Source: Bradyrhizobium sp. CSA112 (GTDB lineage: Bacteria > Pseudomonadota > Alphaproteobacteria > Rhizobiales > Xanthobacteraceae). From it: a stretch of DNA of 64,000 nt. The notes below the pieces were generated by a model. It did not search any database. It was not told where the DNA came from and worked only from the letters and a program-made list of their open reading frames with translations. Made by a program: the position numbers and the translations under genes. The stretch spans positions 496,001-560,000 of the forward strand of contig NZ_JAACFS010000001.1 in NCBI RefSeq assembly GCF_029051645.1, given 5' to 3'. Of this stretch, positions 17,111-26,639 are shown piece by piece (positions within the stretch are counted from its first letter, which is position 1; the number at the start of each line of letters is the position of its first letter).

Positions 17111-18052
17111 ATGACAAGTTATGTCCTGGGCCGCCTGCTCGCAGCCGCTCCCGTGCTGCTCGCGGTCGCGGTGTTCGTCTTCCTGTTGCTGAGTCTGGCG
17201 CCCGGCGACCCGGCCGTGCTTATCGCCGGTGACTTCGCCTCGCCGCAGCAGGTGGAGGCGGTGCGCCAGGCGCTCGGGCTCAATTTGCCGTTGCTGCCGC
17301 GGTTCCTGACCTGGATGGGGCGCATGCTGAGCGGTGATTTCGGCCTGTCGCTGTTCAGCCGCATCCCGGTTTCGCAGCTCATCGCACAGCGCGTCGAGCC
17401 GACGCTGATCCTCTCGCTGATGACGATCACGATCGCGGTTTTCGTCGCGGTCCCGCTCGGTCTGGTAGCTGCCTATCGTCCCAGGGGTTTTGTTGCACGC
17501 TTGACAATGGCCGGCGCGGTGCTCGGCTTCTCGGTGCCCGTCTTTGTGGTCGCGTTTGCTCTCGTCTACACGCTGGCACTCGGCCTGCACTGGTTTCCGG
17601 TGCAGGGTTACAAGCCGCTGTCCCACGGCGTCCTGGGTTCGCTCCACTCGCTCGTGCTGCCGGCGATCTCCCTGTCTTTCCTCTATATCGCGTTGATCGC
17701 GCGGGTTACACGCGCGGCGGTGCTGGAAGTGCTGCGCGAGGACTATGTGCGCACCGCACATGCCAAAGGGCTCGCGGGACGCAAGATCATTTCACGGTAC
17801 GTGCTCAGCAACGCTGCCGTGCCGATCATCACCGTCGTAGGCATCGGGTTCGCGGCGCTGCTCGGCGGCGTCGTCGTCACTGAAACGGTGTTCAGCATTC
17901 CGGGCCTCGGCCGGCTTACAGCCGACTCGATCCTTCGGCGCGACTATCCTGTGGTGCAGGCGCTCATCCTGCTTTTCGCCGGGGTCTATGTCGTCGTGAA
18001 TCTCGCGGTCGACATCCTCTATGCCGTCGTCGATCCACGGATCCGGTACTGA
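17111..18052 (+). CDS. ABC transporter permease, DppB/OppB type
   Basis: 313 aa. The N-terminus MTSYVLGRLLAAAPVLLAVAV is typical of DppB, with a conserved GDP-containing periplasmic loop (LAPGDPAV). Five to six membrane segments follow, and the EAA-type loop is near the C-terminal half (YVRTAHAKGLAGRKIISRYV). A GAGGGG ribosome site precedes the ATG. It is the first gene of a five-gene operon controlled by the divergent LacI regulator. It forms the channel with the next gene. Confidence 0.94.
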   Translation: MTSYVLGRLLAAAPVLLAVAVFVFLLLSLAPGDPAVLIAGDFASPQQVEAVRQALGLNLPLLPRFLTWMGRMLSGDFGLSLFSRIPVSQLIAQRVEPTLILSLMTITIAVFVAVPLGLVAAYRPRGFVARLTMAGAVLGFSVPVFVVAFALVYTLALGLHWFPVQGYKPLSHGVLGSLHSLVLPAISLSFLYIALIARVTRAAVLEVLREDYVRTAHAKGLAGRKIISRYVLSNAAVPIITVVGIGFAALLGGVVVTETVFSIPGLGRLTADSILRRDYPVVQALILLFAGVYVVVNLAVDILYAVVDPRIRY

Positions 18053-18960
18053 TGGAGCCGCGGCCGATGACGATCACCTCGACGGCAGGCGGGCTCGAGA
18101 AGCCGGATCTCGGCGGCAACCGGCTCGGCCGCATCGCAAGCTTCCCGCTGCGCCAGCCGATGCTGACCGCGAGCTGCGGCCTGCTTCTCGCATTCGGCGT
18201 GCTCGCCCTGGCAAGCCCCTGGATATCTCCGGATCCGGCCGCGCTCGATCCGCTGAATCGGCTGACCCCCCCATCGCTCGATCAGCCGTTCGGCACCGAC
18301 CAGGTCGGCCGCTCGGTCATCGCCCGCGCGCTGTGGGGAACGCGCGTGTCGCTTTGGATCGGGATTGCCGTTGCCGTGGTCGCGACCCTCGTCGGCGTAA
18401 CCATCGGCGTCATCGCCGGCTATTTCCGCGCGGTTGATACGGTCGCTATGCGGGCCATGGATGCCGTCATGGCGATCCCTGCGATCCTGCTCGCAATCGC
18501 GCTCGTCGCATTGATCGGAGCCTCGCCGTTCGTGATCATTACCGCGATCAGCGTGCCGGAAATCCCGCGCATGGCGCGCGTGGTACGCGCGAGCGTCCTG
18601 ACATTGCGCGAACGCGTCTTTGTCGAGGCAGCGATCACCTGCGGCGGGCGCACGACGACGATCCTTCGCCGGCACATCCTGCCCGGTGCCGCGGGGCCGA
18701 TCATGGTGCAGACGACCTACGTCTTTGCGTCCGCGATGATCCTGGAATCGATCCTGTCCTTCCTCGGCGCGGGCACGCCGCCTGATGTGCCGAGCTGGGG
18801 CAACATGATGTCGGAGGGTCGGCAGTTCCTGCAGATTGCGCCATGGATCCTCGGCTTTCCCGCACTGATGCTTGCCGCCACCGTGCTTGCCGCCAATCTG
18901 CTTGGCGACGCGCTACGCGACCTGCTTGACCCGAGCCTGCAGGGAGGTGAGGTGCGATGA
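18052..18960 (+). CDS. ABC transporter permease, DppC/OppC type
   Basis: 302 aa; the ATG overlaps the preceding TGA, and an in-frame ATG at 18067 is an alternative. The family marker HPLGTDQVGRS appears here as QPFGTDQVGRSVIARALWG, and the EAA loop as FVEAAITCGGRTTTILRRHI. C-terminal segment WMILGFPALM-like (WILGFPALMLAAT) is typical. It pairs with the 17111 permease. The four-base overlap with the next ATPase gene (ATGA) indicates coupled translation. Confidence 0.94.
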   Translation: MEPRPMTITSTAGGLEKPDLGGNRLGRIASFPLRQPMLTASCGLLLAFGVLALASPWISPDPAALDPLNRLTPPSLDQPFGTDQVGRSVIARALWGTRVSLWIGIAVAVVATLVGVTIGVIAGYFRAVDTVAMRAMDAVMAIPAILLAIALVALIGASPFVIITAISVPEIPRMARVVRASVLTLRERVFVEAAITCGGRTTTILRRHILPGAAGPIMVQTTYVFASAMILESILSFLGAGTPPDVPSWGNMMSEGRQFLQIAPWILGFPALMLAATVLAANLLGDALRDLLDPSLQGGEVR

Positions 18961-19946
18961 GCGCTCCGCTTCTCTCCGTCGAGGATCTCGGGGTCACACT
19001 CAATGCGGGAGCCATTCCGATTTCATTGGTCCGCAATGTCTCCTTCTCAATCGATCCGGGCGAAACGCTATGCCTGGTCGGTGAAAGCGGCTGTGGCAAA
19101 AGTCTAACGGCGCTGTCCATCATCGGCCTGCTCAACCGCAAAGTCATGCAGATCTCCTCCGGCCGAATCCTTTTCGAGGGGCGTGATCTCGTCTCGCTTC
19201 GCGCCGAAGAAATGCGGCGGCTGCGTGGTGACCGCGTCGCCATGGTGTTCCAGGAGCCTATGACATCGCTCAATCCGCTACAGCGGATAGGTCAGCAGAT
19301 CGCCGAGGTGATCGTCGAACACCGCGGCGTCTCCGAAGCCCACGGGCTGCGGCAGGCGCTGCAGCTCCTCGACCTCGTACGCATTCCGGATGCGCGGCGG
19401 CGGGCGGAGGAGTTCCCACACCAGCTCTCCGGCGGCATGCGACAGCGGGTAATGATCGCCATGGCGCTCGCGCTTCGTCCGGCCTTGCTGATCGCCGACG
19501 AACCCACGACAGCGCTCGACGTCACCATCCAGGCGCAGGTCCTGACGCTGATCGACGATCTTCGGCGCGAGTTCGGTACGTCGGTGCTGCTAATTACGCA
19601 CGATCTGGGCGTGGTTGCGGAAATGGCCGATCGGGTCGTCGTGCTTTACGCCGGCAGCATCGTGGAGCAGGCAAGCGTCAACGATCTCTTCGACAGCGCG
19701 GCGCATCCCTATACGCGCGGCCTGCTCGGCGCGATCCGGCAGCTCAACAGCGGCAGTCGGGATCGTCTCGCGGAAATTCCGGGCAATGTCCCGAGCCCGG
19801 CGTCGCTTGGAACGGGTTGCTCCTTCCGCCAACGCTGCGCCTCGGCCATGCCGGTCTGTCATTCCGAAATGCCGCCGCTGTCTGGCGCAGGCCCGCATCA
19901 AGCGGCCTGCTGGCTTGGCAGGATCGAGGAGGAGATGACGGTATGA
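18957..19946 (+). CDS. ABC transporter ATP-binding protein, DppD/OppD type
   Basis: 329 aa. Walker A GESGCGKS, signature LSGGMRQR and Walker [14 protein letters not shown] are all present. The C-terminal oligopeptide-transporter domain has the Cys cluster [15 protein letters not shown]. It works with the 19943 ATPase as the heterodimeric motor of the importer. It overlaps both neighbours by four bases. Confidence 0.95.
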   Translation: MSAPLLSVEDLGVTLNAGAIPISLVRNVSFSIDPGETLCLVGESGCGKSLTALSIIGLLNRKVMQISSGRILFEGRDLVSLRAEEMRRLRGDRVAMVFQEPMTSLNPLQRIGQQIAEVIVEHRGVSEAHGLRQALQLLDLVRIPDARRRAEEFPHQLSGGMRQRVMIAMALALRPALLIADEPTTALDVTIQAQVLTLIDDLRREFGTSVLLITHDLGVVAEMADRVVVLYAGSIVEQASVNDLFDSAAHPYTRGLLGAIRQLNSGSRDRLAEIPGNVPSPASLGTGCSFRQRCASAMPVCHSEMPPLSGAGPHQAACWLGRIEEEMTV

Positions 19947-20977
19947 GCGCGGTGCTGGAAGTCTCCGGCCTGACGCAGGTCTTCACATCGCAGAAAGGTC
20001 CGTTCGGACTCTTCGGCCGACGCGAACTGCGGGCTGTCGACGACGTCAGCTTCGGGGTCGAACGCGGCCGCACGTTCTGTCTCGTCGGTGAGAGCGGCTG
20101 CGGCAAGACGACGATCGGCCGGATGGTCGTGCGTCTCTTGAAACCGACCGCCGGCTCTGTCCGCGTCAACGGGGAGGATTTTGGTAACTTGGCCGGCGAG
20201 ACGCTGCGGCGCAAACGCCAGCAGATCCAGATGGTATTCCAGGATCCGCTCGCCTGTCTCAATTCGCGCATGACGGCCGCCGAGATCGTCGAGGAGCCGC
20301 TCCTGAACTTCGGCATTGGCGATGCCGCCTCGCGCCAACGCAAGGTCTTGCGCCTGTTCGATCGGGTCGGTCTGCCGCAGTATTTCCATTCCCGTCTGCC
20401 CCATCATCTATCGGGCGGGCAACGCCAGCGCCTCGGCATCGCCCGGGCGCTTGCGGCAGAGCCGTCGCTGATCGTCGCCGACGAGGCCGTCGCCGCGCTC
20501 GACGTGTCGATCCGCTCGCAGATCCTCAATCTGTTGAAGGAGGTGCAGCGGGAGATCGGAATTTCCTATCTCTTCATCTCGCACGATCTGTCCGTGGTGC
20601 GTTATCTCGCCGACGACGTCGCGGTAATGTATCTCGGCGCCATCGTTGAGCAGGCGCCGGCAGAGGCGATGTTCGGTGCTCCCGCGCATCCTTATACGCG
20701 CGCACTGATCGACTCAGTACCTGTGACCCATCCGCGCAATCGCCGCCGCCGTTCGCCGCTCGAAGGGGAGGTACCGAGCGCTGCTGCGTTGCCTTCGGGC
20801 TGCCGTTTCCGGACGCGCTGTCCCTTCGCCACGGACATCTGCGCGCAGCAGGCGCCGCCGATGACCGAGATCGCGGCCAACCACTTCGTCGCCTGCCATC
20901 ATTCGCAATCACTGCCGCCACCGAACGTCACGCGCTCCGGCGCGGCCGAAGACATCGCAGTCGTTAAAAAACAGTGA
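19943..20977 (+). CDS. ABC transporter ATP-binding protein, DppF/OppF type
   Basis: 344 aa, started at the ATG overlapping the previous stop (the longer open frame upstream is not needed). Walker A GESGCGKTT, signature LSGGQRQR and Walker B LIVADEAVAALDV are present; note Ala-Val-Ala in place of the usual Pro-Val-Ser after Asp-Glu. The C-terminal Cys motif is GCRFRTRCPFATDIC. It is the second motor subunit, followed 18 bases later by the binding-protein gene. Confidence 0.95.
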   Translation: MSAVLEVSGLTQVFTSQKGPFGLFGRRELRAVDDVSFGVERGRTFCLVGESGCGKTTIGRMVVRLLKPTAGSVRVNGEDFGNLAGETLRRKRQQIQMVFQDPLACLNSRMTAAEIVEEPLLNFGIGDAASRQRKVLRLFDRVGLPQYFHSRLPHHLSGGQRQRLGIARALAAEPSLIVADEAVAALDVSIRSQILNLLKEVQREIGISYLFISHDLSVVRYLADDVAVMYLGAIVEQAPAEAMFGAPAHPYTRALIDSVPVTHPRNRRRRSPLEGEVPSAAALPSGCRFRTRCPFATDICAQQAPPMTEIAANHFVACHHSQSLPPPNVTRSGAAEDIAVVKKQ

Positions 20978-20995
20978 AACGGGAGGAGTACCAAA

Positions 20996-22561
20996 ATGAA
21001 ACCGTCGAATAGACTGTTTGCCGTCGTTGTTGCGGCAGGCTTGTTGGGTGCCGTGTCACCCGCCTTTGCCGAGACGGTTCTGAAGATCCGGCCGTTCGGT
21101 GATCTCAAGCAGATCGATCCCGTCATCACGTCCGACTACATGGTCCGCAACCACGGCTACATGGTCTACGACACGCTATTCTCGCTGGACGAGCAACTCG
21201 CCGCACAGCCGCAGATGCTTGAAGCCTGGTCAGTCAGCAATGATCAGCTCACCTACATATTCACGCTACGCGGTGGCTTGACCTTCAGCAACGGTCAGCC
21301 GGTGACGTCGGAAGATGCGGTCGCTTCGTTGAAGCGTTGGTGGCAGCGCGACGGCCTTGGCCAGCAGCTTGCCTCCGTCAGCGACAGCCTGACCGTCAAG
21401 AACGACAAGACTTTCGAGCTGAATCTCAAGCGTCCGTGGGGCCTGGTGATCGAGGCGCTCAGCAAGCCGAGCTCCAACGTGCCGTTCATCATGCCGAAAG
21501 CAATCGCCGCAACGCCGGCTGATACCGCGATCACCGATGCGACCGGCTCAGGTCCCTTCATCATGAAGAAGGACGAGTGGGTCCCGGGCTCCAAGGTGGT
21601 CTATGTGAAGAACCCGACTTACAAGCCGCGTCAGGAGCCGGCGAGCGGCCTGGCCGGTGGCAAGATAGCCAAGGTCGATCGCGTCGAATGGCACTATATT
21701 CCGGATGCGCAGACCGCGCTCAACGCACTGCAGGCCGGTGAGATCGACCTCTTCGAGGAAGTTCCGCCGGACTTCTTGCCGACGCTCGCGGGCAACCCCG
21801 ACATCAAGACGATGCCGCAGGATACCCTGGGCATGCAGATGGTATTCCGCATGAATACGGCGGTGCCGCCCTTCAACAACCAGAAGGTCCGTCAGGCGAT
21901 CAGCTACATGATCGATCAGGAGAAGTTCGCGCGCGCCTACGTCAGCGATCCAAAACTCTACAAGAACTGCCCGAGCTTCTTCATGTGCTCCTCACCCTAC
22001 TTCACGGCAGACGGCTGGGTGAAGCCGGATATCGAAAGGGCCAAGAAGCTGATCGCCGAGAGTGGATATGATGGTACGCCGGTCGTGGTGCTGCATGCCA
22101 CCGAAAGCGGCCCGACCAACACGTTCAGCCTCGTCGCCGAGCAATTGATGCGGCAGATTGGTCTCAAGGTCGAACCGCAGGCGATGGACTGGGGCACGCT
22201 GGTCGGACGCCGCGCCTCGAAGGAGACTGTCGACAAGGGAGGCTGGTCGGTTTTCATGTCAGGGCCGACGGGCGCGGACATGTTCGAGCCGGTGGGACAT
22301 CTCGGCCTTCGCGCTAACTGTGCGAAGGCATGGTTCGGCTGGCCCTGCGACGAGAAGATCGAGAAGCTGCGCAGCGACTTCGCGCTGGCGACCGACGCCG
22401 AGCAGAAGAAGAAGATCGCGACCGAGCTCCAACTCCGGGCGGTGGAGTATGTGCCCTACTGGCCGGCGGCGCAGCTTTACCTGGTGCGGGCCGTGCGCAG
22501 CAACGTCGACGGCATCGTGAAGGCGGCCGTCCCGGTCTATTGGAACATCGCCAAGAAGTGA
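20996..22561 (+). CDS. ABC transporter substrate-binding protein, family 5 (peptide/opine/nickel type)
   Basis: 521 aa. A Sec signal peptide (residues 1-25, cleavage after AFA) is followed by the SBP_bac_5 fold: DPVITSDYMVRNHGYMVYDTL, LTYIFTLRGGLTFSNGQPVT, and FNNQKVRQAISYMIDQEKF. A GGGAGGAG ribosome site precedes the ATG. It delivers solute to the DppBC-type permeases. Unusually it is the last rather than first gene of the operon. The LacI regulator suggests a sugar-containing or opine-like ligand rather than a plain peptide; that is inference. Confidence 0.94.
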   Translation: MKPSNRLFAVVVAAGLLGAVSPAFAETVLKIRPFGDLKQIDPVITSDYMVRNHGYMVYDTLFSLDEQLAAQPQMLEAWSVSNDQLTYIFTLRGGLTFSNGQPVTSEDAVASLKRWWQRDGLGQQLASVSDSLTVKNDKTFELNLKRPWGLVIEALSKPSSNVPFIMPKAIAATPADTAITDATGSGPFIMKKDEWVPGSKVVYVKNPTYKPRQEPASGLAGGKIAKVDRVEWHYIPDAQTALNALQAGEIDLFEEVPPDFLPTLAGNPDIKTMPQDTLGMQMVFRMNTAVPPFNNQKVRQAISYMIDQEKFARAYVSDPKLYKNCPSFFMCSSPYFTADGWVKPDIERAKKLIAESGYDGTPVVVLHATESGPTNTFSLVAEQLMRQIGLKVEPQAMDWGTLVGRRASKETVDKGGWSVFMSGPTGADMFEPVGHLGLRANCAKAWFGWPCDEKIEKLRSDFALATDAEQKKKIATELQLRAVEYVPYWPAAQLYLVRAVRSNVDGIVKAAVPVYWNIAKK

Positions 22562-22572
22562 TGCTTGCGGAC

Positions 22573-22599
22573 CTGAGCGTCGAGTTTCGCGACGCTCAG
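22573..22599 (+). terminator. Terminator-like hairpin after the ABC operon
   Basis: CTGAGCGTCG and CGACGCTCAG form a perfect 10-bp stem with a 7-base loop, starting 12 bases after the binding-protein stop. The 3' flank is CTTGCTCGG, without a long U-run, so termination strength is uncertain. Confidence 0.65.
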
Positions 22600-22619
22600 C
22601 TTGCTCGGCTTCGTCGCCT

Positions 22620-22870
22620 TTGCGCGCCAATCCCAAGGAGCGGCTTTATCCGGGTATGTATGCGGAGGTCTCACTCGAGATGAACCGGCACCCCATGCGC
22701 TTACCGTACCCACCGCGGCCGTAGGTTCGGATGGCAACGGCAGCTTCATGTACACGATTTCCGACAACCGGATCACGCGCCTATCCGTCGAGACCGGCCC
22801 AGAGAAGCTCATTCTTCCTTCCTTCCGCATGAAAGACCCTGAGACCGTGAGACGATCTTCTTCAGGATCG
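22620..22870 (+). pseudogene. Remnant of an RND efflux periplasmic adaptor (frameshifted)
   Basis: One frame reads ANPKERLYPGMYAEVSLEMNRHP, and after a one-base deletion near 22692-22694 the next frame continues HALTVPTAAVGSDGNG and then FMYTISDNRITRLSVETG. Together these match the beta-barrel and membrane-proximal domains of AcrA/HlyD-family RND adaptors (consensus L.PGMYA.V.L, ALTVP..A). Only about 65-80 of ~380 codons survive, with no start and no permease nearby. It starts shortly after the ABC operon hairpin. Confidence 0.68.
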
Positions 22871-23010
22871 CACCAATAGTTGTCGTCATCGACGGTGAAA
22901 ACGGAATCCTGTCTCCGTTGTAATGATCCGCTCGCGTGATCGTGCATGGTCAAACCGCGCGCGGCACCCAACTCAAGGTCCAGGTAACTGCAACACATGG
23001 AGTATGGCCC

Positions 23011-23292
23011 GTGAGACCGCTTTCGTTTCTTTGCATCGTCGCCTGCCTTGCGCTCTCGGGCGCGGCGTCTGCCCGCGGTGGCGGGGGATCGCATATGTCG
23101 ATGGCGAGCGGCGGTGCGCTCGGTACGAGCGCCGCTGCGCCGGGAACGAATTCCCTGGGCACCGCACTGCCGTCATCCGGCTTCGGCGGTCACGCCATGA
23201 AGGGGCCGCTGCTCGGCACGGATCCTACCATCGACAAGGACGACGCACGGCTTGAGAAGATGCTCGAAGGATCTATCTGCCGCGGCTGTTGA
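23011..23292 (+). CDS. Small secreted Gly-rich protein
   Basis: 93 aa from a GTG. A longer ATG-initiated reading from 22936 is possible, but the GTG puts a clean signal peptide at the N-terminus (RPLSFLCIVACLALSGAASA). The predicted mature part begins ARGGGGSHMSMASGG and ends SICRGC with two cysteines. I recognise no domain. The ARGGGG-HM start of the mature chain resembles the small protein at 58657-58836. Function unknown; export is the only supported property. Confidence 0.6.
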   Translation: MRPLSFLCIVACLALSGAASARGGGGSHMSMASGGALGTSAAAPGTNSLGTALPSSGFGGHAMKGPLLGTDPTIDKDDARLEKMLEGSICRGC

Positions 23293-23568
23293 GGGAAGCG
23301 GATTGTGCCGCGTTGACCGGGGCTCGACGCTGGGCGACCTTCCAGCTATCGATCATGAATGCAGCGCTGTCGCTGCGCATCGTGGGCGCGAAGCGAAGGC
23401 CTGCAGGGTGGTTACTGGCTCGGCTCTTGGCCACACTTCTTGGCTCGGCATGTCGTCCGGCAAATCGGTGCCGGATTGCAGGTCACCTCTGTCTTTGGGC
23501 GAATTGCTTTTTCTGTTTGAGGGCTGATGGTACGGGCAGAAACTTAGAAATTGCTTAGGGTTATCCCA

Positions 23569-26424
23569 ATGATGGCTGGGCAAGGCCAGCGCCCTGTCTA
23601 CGTATGCGCGGAATGGGCAATCGATCTTGCCAGACGAGAATTGCGCTCCATGGGGAAGCCCGTTCCGTTGGGAGGACGGGCCTTTGAAATTCTTGCGGAA
23701 TTAGTCCAGGCGGGGGGCGATCTGGTATCCAAGAACGACCTGGCGGAGCGGGTGTGGCGGGGGGTCTTCGTCGAGGAGAGCGCGCTTCGGGTGCATATCG
23801 CGGCGATCCGCAAGGCCTTCGGCCCCGATCGCGACATGCTGGGCACGATGGTCGGCCGTGGCTATCGCCTGCTGGGGGCATGGCGGATCCGCCATGTGGA
23901 GGCGCCGCTTCAATCTGCCGCGCCCGAGTTGCCGCCGTCGACCAACATTCCCATGGCGAGGTTCGATCTCATCGGCCGCACCGCCGCGATCGCGCATCTG
24001 TGGGAGCTACTGTCAGCCTATCGGATCGTGAGCCTCGTCGGGCCGGGGGGAATCGGCAAGACAGCGCTAGCGCTACAGGCCGCCAGATCGCCGCCGGCCG
24101 ACTTTGCGGCTGATCGATTGCTGATCGAACTGGCCTCCCTGTCCAATCCCGAACTCGTTCCGTCGGCCGCCGCCGGTGTGCTCGGCATCAAACTGGAAGG
24201 CGAGGAGATTTCACCGGAATCCGTCGCGCGCGCCATCGGCGCCCGGCAACTGCTGCTTATCCTCGACAATTGCGAGCATGTCGTCGATGCTGTGGCCAGG
24301 CTGACGGAAACGATCGTCGGCCGCTGTCCCGAGACGACCATCATTGCAACCAGCCGCGAAGCGCTGCGTATCGATGGCGAGCACGTCTATCGCGTTCCTG
24401 CGCTGGGCGTGCCGCCCGAAGCCCGGCTTGCGCCCGACGCCGTATTTGAGCACACCGCGGTAGAATTGTTCATGACCAGGGCGCAAGCGCTCGGTTCCAA
24501 TTTCGCGCGCAACGAAGAAAACCTGGGGGCCGTCGCGGCGATTTGCCGGCGGCTGGACGGCATTCCGCTCGCGATCGAGTTTGCCGCCGCGCGTACCGTG
24601 ATGCTCAGTCCGCCGAAAATCGCGGCACTTCTCGACGACAGGTTCAAATTCCTGACGACCGGTCGGCGCACTGCGGTGCCCAGACAGCAGACGCTTCGCG
24701 CGACGCTCGACTGGAGTTACGACCTGCTCCCGGAAGCCGAGGCGTGGGTTCTGCGGCAGCTCGGCATATTCGCCGGAGATTTCCTGCTCGATGCGGTGAT
24801 TGCGGTCGCCGGCGATCACAGGAGTGATGTCACCGGTCAGCTTACCAATCTGGTGGCCAAGTCGCTCGTTGTTGCCGACATTCGCGGGGACCACCCTTAT
24901 TATCGCCTGCTGGATTCGACGCGCGCTTATGCGTTGGAGAAGCTGCATGCGAGCGGCGAATATCCCGACGCGGCCCGCCGTCACGCGGAATATTATTGCG
25001 GTTTCTTCGCCAGTGCAGAAGCCGATAGCGAGCTGAAACCGCAGGCGGAGTGGCTTGCTATCTATGGCCGGCACATCGACAACGTACGCACCAGTCTTGA
25101 TTGGGCATTCTCGCGCGGCGGAGGCGCGCAGATCGGCGCGGCGTTGACCGCCGCGGCGGTGCCGCTATGGGCGCAATTGTCGCTGCTCGCAGAATGCCGC
25201 GAGTGGACCGAGCTGGCGCTGGCAAACCTTGATGAGACCGCCACGAACGCAATGCGGCTGCGCATGCAATTGTCGGCCGCACGTGGCTGGTCGCTGATGT
25301 ACGGTGTTGGAAGGGCTCGGGAAGCCGGTCCTGCCTGGGCTGCGACCCTGCAACTCGCCGAGCAACTCGGTGACAGCGATTATCGGTTGCGTGCTCTTTG
25401 GGGGCTGTGCATCGATCAATTCAACAATGGCGAGTTTCGCAAGGCGCTTGAATTCGCGCACCGCTTCGCTGCGGTCGTGGCGGATTCCAGCAATTCCGTC
25501 GACCGGATGATGGCCGACCGGCTTTTCGCCACCACGCTTCATTATCTCGGTGATCAGAGGCTGGCGCATCACCACATTACGCGGACCTTGTCGTCCCTTG
25601 CGGATCTGTCGCCGAAGCCGCAGCTCATCCGTTTTCGGTTCGACCTGCGGGCCTCGGCGCACTATTTCCACGCCCGCATCCTGTGGCTGCTTGGATTGGC
25701 GGATCAGGCATTGAGCGTCGTCGAGCACAACATCGAGGAAGGCCGTGCGAGCGGTCACGCCCTGACATTCTGCAGCGTGCTGGGGCAGGGCGCCTGCCCA
25801 ATCACTTTCTTTGCCGGTGATCTCGACGCTGCGGAGCGCTACTGCACATTGCTGATCGAGCACACCGAACGTCACCCGATCCGCCTGTGGAACGTGTGGG
25901 CGCGTGCCTTCAGAGGCGTGGTGATGGCGCGACGCGGCTCCGTCACTGCCGGACTGCCTGTGCTGCGCAAGGCGCTTGAGCTGGCGGGCGATGCACGATT
26001 CTTGCCGCGCTTCCTGCTTCCGCTGGGCGAACTGGCGGCATGCCTTGGCGAGGCCGGCGAGGTGTCGCAGGGGCTTGTCACGGTCGACGAGGCGCTTGCG
26101 CGATGCGAGGCGAGGGACGAACGGTGGTACGAGGCCGAGCTCCTGCGCATCAGAGGTGAACTATTGCTGCACGCTGGCGAGTATCGCTCTGTTGCTTCGG
26201 CCGAACAGGCCTTCGACAAAGCGTTCGCGGTGGCACGCAGCCAGGGCGCGCTGTTTTGGGAGCTAAGAACGGCGATCAGCCTTGCGCGATTGAGGATCAG
26301 TCAGGACCGTCCCGCCGACGCACGTCACATTCTCGCTTCCGCATACGGGAAATTCACCGAGGGTTTCGAGACATCGGATATGAGATGCGCGAGAACGATG
26401 ATGGGGCAGCTTTCGACCGGGTAG
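23569..26424 (+). CDS. wHTH-STAND-TPR transcriptional regulator (copy 1)
   Basis: 951 aa from the first of two adjacent ATGs; a TTG at 23551 is less likely. Domains in order: an OmpR/PhoB-type winged helix (about 10-105: VPLGGRAFEILAELV, ESALRVHIAAIRKAFG, GRGYRLLG); an NB-ARC/STAND ATPase with P-loop GPGGIGKT (~158-165), Walker B LLLILDNCEH, ATSREALR and GIPLAIEFAAAR; then a long alpha-helical TPR-like region. Such proteins likely act as ATP-switched DNA-binding regulators. Two paralogues are at 27726 and 47471. Ligand and targets are unknown. It points toward the TctC gene and copy 2. Confidence 0.9.
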   Translation: MMAGQGQRPVYVCAEWAIDLARRELRSMGKPVPLGGRAFEILAELVQAGGDLVSKNDLAERVWRGVFVEESALRVHIAAIRKAFGPDRDMLGTMVGRGYRLLGAWRIRHVEAPLQSAAPELPPSTNIPMARFDLIGRTAAIAHLWELLSAYRIVSLVGPGGIGKTALALQAARSPPADFAADRLLIELASLSNPELVPSAAAGVLGIKLEGEEISPESVARAIGARQLLLILDNCEHVVDAVARLTETIVGRCPETTIIATSREALRIDGEHVYRVPALGVPPEARLAPDAVFEHTAVELFMTRAQALGSNFARNEENLGAVAAICRRLDGIPLAIEFAAARTVMLSPPKIAALLDDRFKFLTTGRRTAVPRQQTLRATLDWSYDLLPEAEAWVLRQLGIFAGDFLLDAVIAVAGDHRSDVTGQLTNLVAKSLVVADIRGDHPYYRLLDSTRAYALEKLHASGEYPDAARRHAEYYCGFFASAEADSELKPQAEWLAIYGRHIDNVRTSLDWAFSRGGGAQIGAALTAAAVPLWAQLSLLAECREWTELALANLDETATNAMRLRMQLSAARGWSLMYGVGRAREAGPAWAATLQLAEQLGDSDYRLRALWGLCIDQFNNGEFRKALEFAHRFAAVVADSSNSVDRMMADRLFATTLHYLGDQRLAHHHITRTLSSLADLSPKPQLIRFRFDLRASAHYFHARILWLLGLADQALSVVEHNIEEGRASGHALTFCSVLGQGACPITFFAGDLDAAERYCTLLIEHTERHPIRLWNVWARAFRGVVMARRGSVTAGLPVLRKALELAGDARFLPRFLLPLGELAACLGEAGEVSQGLVTVDEALARCEARDERWYEAELLRIRGELLLHAGEYRSVASAEQAFDKAFAVARSQGALFWELRTAISLARLRISQDRPADARHILASAYGKFTEGFETSDMRCARTMMGQLSTG

Positions 26425-26639
26425 GTTCGAACGGCGGTGCCCGGAGGCAGCGCCCGACCTATACAATCGGGTGCGTGAGGCTTCGCGGAGCGCCGCATCC
26501 CACGGCAGCCGTGGCGACACGCGAGCCGTCTCTCAGCGGCGCTTGCCATGTTGTCGATGCAGGGCAGCGGACTCCATGAGCGGTGTTTTCTCGTGCTTCG
26601 CTATTGTAAGGTGATCAACGCAGGTCTCTGAAGGGAAGA

